Source of the DNA: a virus
DNA: 52,249 nucleotides
Virus record (IMG/VR): IMGVR_UViG_3300045282_000164
Coordinates: 1-52,249 of that record
Reading direction: 5' to 3' (one strand)
The notes under the pieces were generated by a model, which did not search any database, was not told where the DNA came from, and saw only the letters and a list, made by a program, of their open reading frames with translations. Shown piece after piece: positions 47,555-52,249 of the stretch. The stretch's first letter is position 1; every line of letters begins with the position of its first letter. Position numbers and translations under genes: made by a program.

Positions 47555-48803
47555 ACAAAAAAGTGTAACCAAGGTTGAAACTCCCCCTCCTACTCCAGAG
47601 CAAACTTTAGCTCAACAACAGGCGGCGGCAGCTAATAATCTTGGCATGAATCAGTTGGGTTATACCTGGGGCGCACCGCAGCATGCGGATGTTACGGATG
47701 CAACGCGTACTCAATACCTAGCAAGTAATCCTGCTGCTCAAGCACGTTTAGGAGTGCAAGATCCCTCTAACCCAACGCCGCAACAATTAGAACGGTCATA
47801 TCAAGATTTTCTTGATCATGGACAGGCTGAAGGTGCGACTTGGGCACAGTCGGACAGTGGCCCCGCAGGTTGGCAGAAACGACCATTAACAGCAGATGAA
47901 CAGCAAACTGAGGATAGAAATAAACAGATCAATGACCTTATCTATTCCAAGCTAACGGGCCAGGTAAGCCCGCAGGACAAGGCGAACATTGACACTGCCT
48001 ATGGTGCAGCCCGTACTGTCGGAACCAATAATCTAAACACCAACTTTCAGAATGCCCTTGATCAACTCAACATGACTGCTGGGCAATCTGCAGCGCAGCG
48101 GGGCCTCAACATGGGCGACACTGGTATAGCCGGGCCGGTATCCCAAAACAAAAAACTGCTTGGCGAGAATTATGGTCAACAGCTAACAAACTTCAATACA
48201 TCGCTTAGCGGTGCGCAGGCTGGATCAATGCTCGATGTGGGTAACACACAGCAAAACTTTGCTCTCGCCCTCCAGCAGTTCCAGGCTCAGCTTGCACAAC
48301 AGGCAATCCAGAACCGTCAAGCGATTGGTGACAGCTTTTCTAATACCGCTATGGGGCTAGGTGCTTTGAATGCCCGCAATATCACTCAGACAACCATAGG
48401 CAATACTGCTAACCAAAGTTCAACTGGCTCACTCTTAGGTGGGGCAGGTGGTGCAATCGGCGGCATAGGATCTCTATTTAGTTCTAGCGCGGGCGGCACA
48501 AGCGCGGCAAGCGGAATCGGTAGCATGTTTTCCAGTTTTAGCTCGCGCAAGTTCAAAAGAAATATTGAAACCGTTGATCTTGAAGCAGTCTTAACAGAAC
48601 TAGAACAGACACCAGTTTATGAATGGACTTACAATCCAAGTTTCCACGATTCACGGCGCCATATTGGCCCGGTAACGGAAGAGGCGCCAAAAGCCATTGT
48701 TAATGAGGATCAATTAGTCATACCCGATTGCGTGGGATTCCTGTTTGCTGCGGTCAAGGCACTTAGCGAGAAGGTAAAGAAGCTAGAAAATGGCGTTCGC
48801 TGA
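47538..48803 (+). CDS. Internal virion-type protein with S74 chaperone tail
   Basis: 421 residues from ATG 47538. Gln/Ala/Asn-rich body (TLAQQQAAAANNLGMNQLGY, FALALQQFQAQLAQQAIQNR), a Gly/Ser linker (about 300-330), then a C-terminal domain SSRKFKRNIETVD...PVYEWTYNP...FLFAAVKALSEKVKKLE. That is the peptidase S74 intramolecular chaperone, with Ser and Lys spaced as the catalytic dyad; the usual Asp after Ser is Ser here. S74 trims itself from trimeric fibres; on an ejection-type protein it is unusual. Overlaps the GNAT end. Confidence 0.7.
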   Translation: MGGGSKQKSVTKVETPPPTPEQTLAQQQAAAANNLGMNQLGYTWGAPQHADVTDATRTQYLASNPAAQARLGVQDPSNPTPQQLERSYQDFLDHGQAEGATWAQSDSGPAGWQKRPLTADEQQTEDRNKQINDLIYSKLTGQVSPQDKANIDTAYGAARTVGTNNLNTNFQNALDQLNMTAGQSAAQRGLNMGDTGIAGPVSQNKKLLGENYGQQLTNFNTSLSGAQAGSMLDVGNTQQNFALALQQFQAQLAQQAIQNRQAIGDSFSNTAMGLGALNARNITQTTIGNTANQSSTGSLLGGAGGAIGGIGSLFSSSAGGTSAASGIGSMFSSFSSRKFKRNIETVDLEAVLTELEQTPVYEWTYNPSFHDSRRHIGPVTEEAPKAIVNEDQLVIPDCVGFLFAAVKALSEKVKKLENGVR

Positions 48804-50580
48804 TTATACGGGCTTGATTGGCAAGGGGATAGGCACCGTTATTGGTGCTTGGTTCGGTGGCCCTGCTGGAGCTGCAGTCGGTGGCATGGCAGGTCAAATG
48901 GAGGGTGATAAGTTCGGCGGCGTGCTCAAGGGTGATAGCGACTGGACAAGCATGTTGTCGCCTTCTGACCCATCAGCCATGTTGGGCGGTGGCCAACAAC
49001 AACCAGCACAACCTCAAGGTCCAGCAAATCCTTTGATAGATTTGTCCCTTAATCAACCCGGCCCAAATATAAATTTTGATTCATACGGCGGGGCAACCTC
49101 AGAAGTTCCTTCACGGTTCGGCAGTCTCAACCTTGGTCTTGGCGGCCAGCCTGGCAACGCTACGGGTGATCCTATGGGAAACCTGTTTACTAATCCTAGT
49201 AATCAATTTGATGTGATGGCAGATTCACCAGCGCCACCGGCAAACTACTCACCTAACTTTACACCGACTGCGGCACCTTCGGTTGCTGATGCTGCGGCTC
49301 CAAGTGGTGGTGGATTTAATTGGGGCGGCTTAGGCCAGGCACTTCAAGGTGTAGGCAATGTGCTCGGGGCTACTGGAGCGGGGCTGAATGGTGATCCTTA
49401 CTACAATATGAGGCTACAACAGCAAGTGCAGGACGCGGCACACCAGAAACAGGTAATGAGTCTTGAACAACAAAAGTTGCAACTAGAGAAAGCCAATGGT
49501 TTTAGAAGCATGTTGGATCTTGCGGCAACAGTGAATAGTTCAAATATTAGCGATGAAGATAAAAAAGCATTTGCTCCTCAATTTACCAAATTAATGAATG
49601 ATACTACCGGAATAAATGTAAGCCCAGAATTTGGTATAAGCCTGCTCACAGGAAAAGGTAAGGCCGAAAGATTGGCGGCTGCTTACCCAGATCTCGCCAA
49701 TGCTTTTGCCAGTCCTTCAGATGCCGCAGCGTTCATTGACAAGATCAATAAAAATCCTGGGCAAGAAGAACAAATATTAAACGGTAAATTCTATGAGTTG
49801 GCCATTAATAAAGTGCAGTCTGGCCAGGATGTTCCTGATACCGTGGCTGCACATCTCAACGAGAAACAAAAAGCCAACCTTGGCGACTCAGTTTTTAATA
49901 AACTCATGGGTAACGCTAATCGGCTCACACCCGAGGAGAGATCCCAGGTTACATCTAAAGGATTGTTGACCACCCCCAATGGCAAGTTCCTAACCGACGA
50001 GCATTTCACCCGGTTAAAAGAAGCAGGTTTCCCCAATGTTGAGGCAGCATCGGTTCTCAAATCCAAGGCAATAGCCGAGCCAGCTAGGGCACAATCAGAA
50101 CAGCACTTTCAACAATCTCAGGCGGCAACACGGGCCAATGAGGCGGCGAACAGAGCACAGTCTGAAAGCCACTTCCAGCAATCCAAGGCACAGTCTGAAT
50201 CTCACTTCCAGCAGAACAAAGCTCAACAGGAAGCTAACGCTGCGCCCATAACCGAGACAGTCACGCCGGTTAGCAAGAGCCAGATGGAAGGCGCGGCTAG
50301 CGTTCTCAATAGTGTGATGGATACACCGGATTTCAAGAAGGCTAGCGATACTGTTAAACAGCAAAAACTAGAAGGAGCATTGAAAGCTCAAGGGTTAAAG
50401 TTCGCGCCTGGGACAGATATGAAAGCTATCTCCAAAAAATGGCTAGGTGGAATTGATCCTTCTAGCTTGCCGGTTGTCAAAATTCCCGCGGTTGGCAAGG
50501 GCCGGGGAATGCCAACTGGTGGTACGCCGGGACAACCGTCGATCAATGATTTGATCAATCAGTACACTCAAGGGAAATAA
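48790..50580 (+). CDS. Internal virion protein (ejection type)
   Basis: 596 residues. The start is Gly/Ala-rich and hydrophobic (LIGKGIGTVIGAWFGGPAGA), then Pro/Gln/Asn-rich, then helical. Residues about 440-480 repeat the unit AQSESHFQQ(S/N)KAQ several times. Gly-Ala membrane-active starts are typical of ejected core proteins. Placed between two similar genes. Overlaps both neighbours (TAATG at 3' end). Confidence 0.6.
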   Translation: MAFADYTGLIGKGIGTVIGAWFGGPAGAAVGGMAGQMEGDKFGGVLKGDSDWTSMLSPSDPSAMLGGGQQQPAQPQGPANPLIDLSLNQPGPNINFDSYGGATSEVPSRFGSLNLGLGGQPGNATGDPMGNLFTNPSNQFDVMADSPAPPANYSPNFTPTAAPSVADAAAPSGGGFNWGGLGQALQGVGNVLGATGAGLNGDPYYNMRLQQQVQDAAHQKQVMSLEQQKLQLEKANGFRSMLDLAATVNSSNISDEDKKAFAPQFTKLMNDTTGINVSPEFGISLLTGKGKAERLAAAYPDLANAFASPSDAAAFIDKINKNPGQEEQILNGKFYELAINKVQSGQDVPDTVAAHLNEKQKANLGDSVFNKLMGNANRLTPEERSQVTSKGLLTTPNGKFLTDEHFTRLKEAGFPNVEAASVLKSKAIAEPARAQSEQHFQQSQAATRANEAANRAQSESHFQQSKAQSESHFQQNKAQQEANAAPITETVTPVSKSQMEGAASVLNSVMDTPDFKKASDTVKQQKLEGALKAQGLKFAPGTDMKAISKKWLGGIDPSSLPVVKIPAVGKGRGMPTGGTPGQPSINDLINQYTQGK

Positions 50581-52249
50581 TGCCCGCTGATATCCTCCAA
50601 GCCATAGTGAACCATCCTGACTACCAGCAGACGACGCCAGAGGTTCGTCAAAAGGTATTGCAACAGGCATTCAATGACCCCGATGTAAAGGCGCTTAACA
50701 CCGATCAAAAATTGGCATTGGTAAAGCAGATCACTTACCCCGGCGGTTATCCAACTGAGCAGGAAGGTGAACCGCAGTTTGAAGGCAACATTGGAGCGGG
50801 TGAAATAATCCCGCAGATGAAGCTCCAGATTGGCGGCGGCATCGATACCCTACAGAAGGCATCTCAGATGCCGCAGGGGATGGATAGGGTTAAGCAAGAT
50901 ATTTCTGGCGGTGCCCAAATCCTGAGTGGCGTGGGAACGGCATCGGATGCGGCCGGGATGGCGGTAGGGGTACGCGCCAAGGCTCTATCTGACACGCTCG
51001 GGTTGCCACCAATGGCAGGGAATATCATCGGCTCACTTGCTTATGCCACAACTCCCTTTGCTTTGATGGGGATTGGGCAAAAGATTGCCGGTGCTATTAC
51101 CTCTAAGTTTGGTTCAAAGGTAAGTCAGGCCGATCTTGAAGCAGCCCGAAGCGGATTGATGACAGTACAAAAAACAGCAGCCCAAACTCAGGAAGCACTT
51201 GACCTAGCCAAGGCAGGTGAGGCGGCATCTACCGTGCAGGCTTCAGTTCAAAGTGGCCTTAGCCAAGCATCGGCAGCCTCTCAATCCGCTGCCGAGAAAG
51301 CCTTAGTTGCTGGACAGACAGAAAGAACTGTTGGCCAAACCGTCACCGATGCCCTAGTTAAAACCAGGCAAACATTACCCCCTGCCGTTCCAAGGAGCCA
51401 AATTGGCACCCAGATAAAGAGCGACATCGAGGCCAAGATTAACGACTTGCTCGTGGAAGCTCGGGGCCAATACGATCCTATCATGCAGGAAGCGGCCAAG
51501 ATTCCAGTCGGTGGGGTAAGCAGGAAACAAATTGGGACTATTCAACCGGGAGTTAGCGAGCAGGTAAATGCTGCTCAGATGGCACGCGAGGCGGCAACCT
51601 GGCGCGATGTGAGCGCCGAGACGGTGCAACAGGTTAGCGATCTATCCAAGACTGAAGGGATTTCAGTCAGCGAAGCATTCAAACAAGTGTTGGCCAACCA
51701 ATCTAAAACCACCGTGGCCGATCTCATTCTGCAAAAGCAAAGGGCCAATGTTCTTGTTAGACGTGCCCTAAATACTGGCCAGGATAATGCGGCTCGTATT
51801 GCTAAAATCGAACTCAACAATGTCAACCAGCAGATTCAGGCTGCTTCGCCTGATATCGCCGCCAAGTTAAAGATGGCTGACAAGTTTTACGCTGAGCAGT
51901 ACGCGCCTGTGGCTTCTTATGGTGCCTTCCCTAGAACAGTCCGCGACATGCCGGTTGAGGATATGGCTAACGAGATTGTCAGGCTCGGCAGCCGCAAGGG
52001 TTCTCTTGAGGCCCTCGACAGCATGGAGCCTGTGTTTGCCAGTGCAGAAGGACAAGTTACCAGGGCACAACTTGCCGGGAACGTCTTTCAAAAGTTGGTG
52101 GAACGCTCAGGCAAGGGCCAAGTATTCTATCCCGTCAAAGCTGTGGCTGTGTTCAAGCAGATGGACCCCGAGTTAAGAACGCGTTTGTTTGGTTCAAGTG
52201 CAGCAGAAATCACACAGGGCTTAGAGACAATGGCGATCGCTACGGGCAA
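50580..52249 (+). CDS. Internal virion / DNA ejection-type protein, N-terminal part
   Basis: ATG 50580 overlaps the previous stop (TAATG). The frame stays open to the window end; position 52050 (residue 491) corresponds to base 1, so the protein continues at 1-894. Contains ILQAIVNHPDYQQTTPEVRQ, a Gly-rich QLKIGGG-type segment (MKLQIGGGIDTLQ), a hydrophobic stretch (IIGSLAYATTPFALMGIGQK) and long Ala/Gln coiled coils. 787 residues in all. Fits a DNA-ejection protein of a short-tailed phage by size, composition and place. Confidence 0.7.
   Translation, partial: MPADILQAIVNHPDYQQTTPEVRQKVLQQAFNDPDVKALNTDQKLALVKQITYPGGYPTEQEGEPQFEGNIGAGEIIPQMKLQIGGGIDTLQKASQMPQGMDRVKQDISGGAQILSGVGTASDAAGMAVGVRAKALSDTLGLPPMAGNIIGSLAYATTPFALMGIGQKIAGAITSKFGSKVSQADLEAARSGLMTVQKTAAQTQEALDLAKAGEAASTVQASVQSGLSQASAASQSAAEKALVAGQTERTVGQTVTDALVKTRQTLPPAVPRSQIGTQIKSDIEAKINDLLVEARGQYDPIMQEAAKIPVGGVSRKQIGTIQPGVSEQVNAAQMAREAATWRDVSAETVQQVSDLSKTEGISVSEAFKQVLANQSKTTVADLILQKQRANVLVRRALNTGQDNAARIAKIELNNVNQQIQAASPDIAAKLKMADKFYAEQYAPVASYGAFPRTVRDMPVEDMANEIVRLGSRKGSLEALDSMEPVFASAEGQVTRAQLAGNVFQKLVERSGKGQVFYPVKAVAVFKQMDPELRTRLFGSSAAEITQGLETMAIATG
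52050..52249. repeat. Direct repeat of the window start (right copy)
   Basis: 199 of 200 bases match 1-200; the exception is T52128 (G79). See the left copy. Confidence 0.95.

Overview
The window is an essentially complete genome of an uncultured tailed bacteriophage, probably short-tailed (podovirus-like). The first 200 bases recur at the end (52050-52249) with one mismatch (G79/T52128). The map is therefore circular or terminally redundant, with about 52,049 unique bases. One virion gene is cut by the linearisation: 50580-52249 joins 1-894 in frame to give a 787-residue protein. Podovirus-like morphology is inferred from large portal and terminase genes, adaptor- and propeller-type tail genes and three internal (ejection-type) virion proteins, with no tape measure, tail tube or sheath gene. 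The host is probably Gram-negative: the phage encodes many Sec signal peptides and a lipobox protein. Signal peptides ending in A-x-A-Q or S-Q and a HAF-repeat exported protein suggest Acidobacteriota or a similar soil lineage. That host guess is inference only.

Layout. (1) 1-894: end of the ejection gene, then a bidirectional terminator. (2) 1147-9841: an unusual block of exported proteins. It holds a fibre-like protein, a small exported protein, a lectin-fold protein, an 865-residue beta-helix/Ig/LamG protein, two Fn3-like proteins and a lipoprotein, mixed with lysis-type membrane and coiled-coil proteins. An antisense HNH gene sits over the 5' end of the first. (3) 10135-11861: a structured RNA, a T4-type lysozyme and a minus-strand HAF-repeat secreted protein. 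(4) 11893-21307: the early region, read rightward from a strong sigma70-like promoter. It contains dozens of small stop/start-overlapping genes, among them a Lar-like anti-restriction zinc ribbon, an SSB with a DDDIPF tail, a RecB/Cas4-like nuclease, a C5 cytosine methyltransferase, HNH proteins and a DUF1064 nuclease. (5) 21356-22167: a four-gene minus-strand operon diverging from a control region. (6) 22361-30928: putative small terminase, a ribbon-helix-helix regulator with an octad operator array, small zinc-binding and secreted proteins, a beta-helix protein, large terminase, portal. (7) 31055-50580: scaffold-like, decoration, major capsid, a beta-helix protein, tail fibre, adaptor, propeller and internal virion genes. 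Interleaved are a glycosyltransferase, a methyltransferase and a GNAT acetyltransferase.

I see no DNA polymerase, helicase, primase, RNA polymerase, integrase, tRNA, CRISPR array or diversity-generating retroelement. Replication probably uses host machinery, with phage SSB and nucleases assisting. Regulation seems rich in RNA structure and operator repeats: an 8-bp-periodic operator over a leaderless regulator gene, an SD-sequestering leader at 19908-20002, ATTAGT/ACTAAT dyads in promoter regions, and a recurring GAGGGAGGACA initiation cassette. Assignments come from reading motifs by eye; no search was run.
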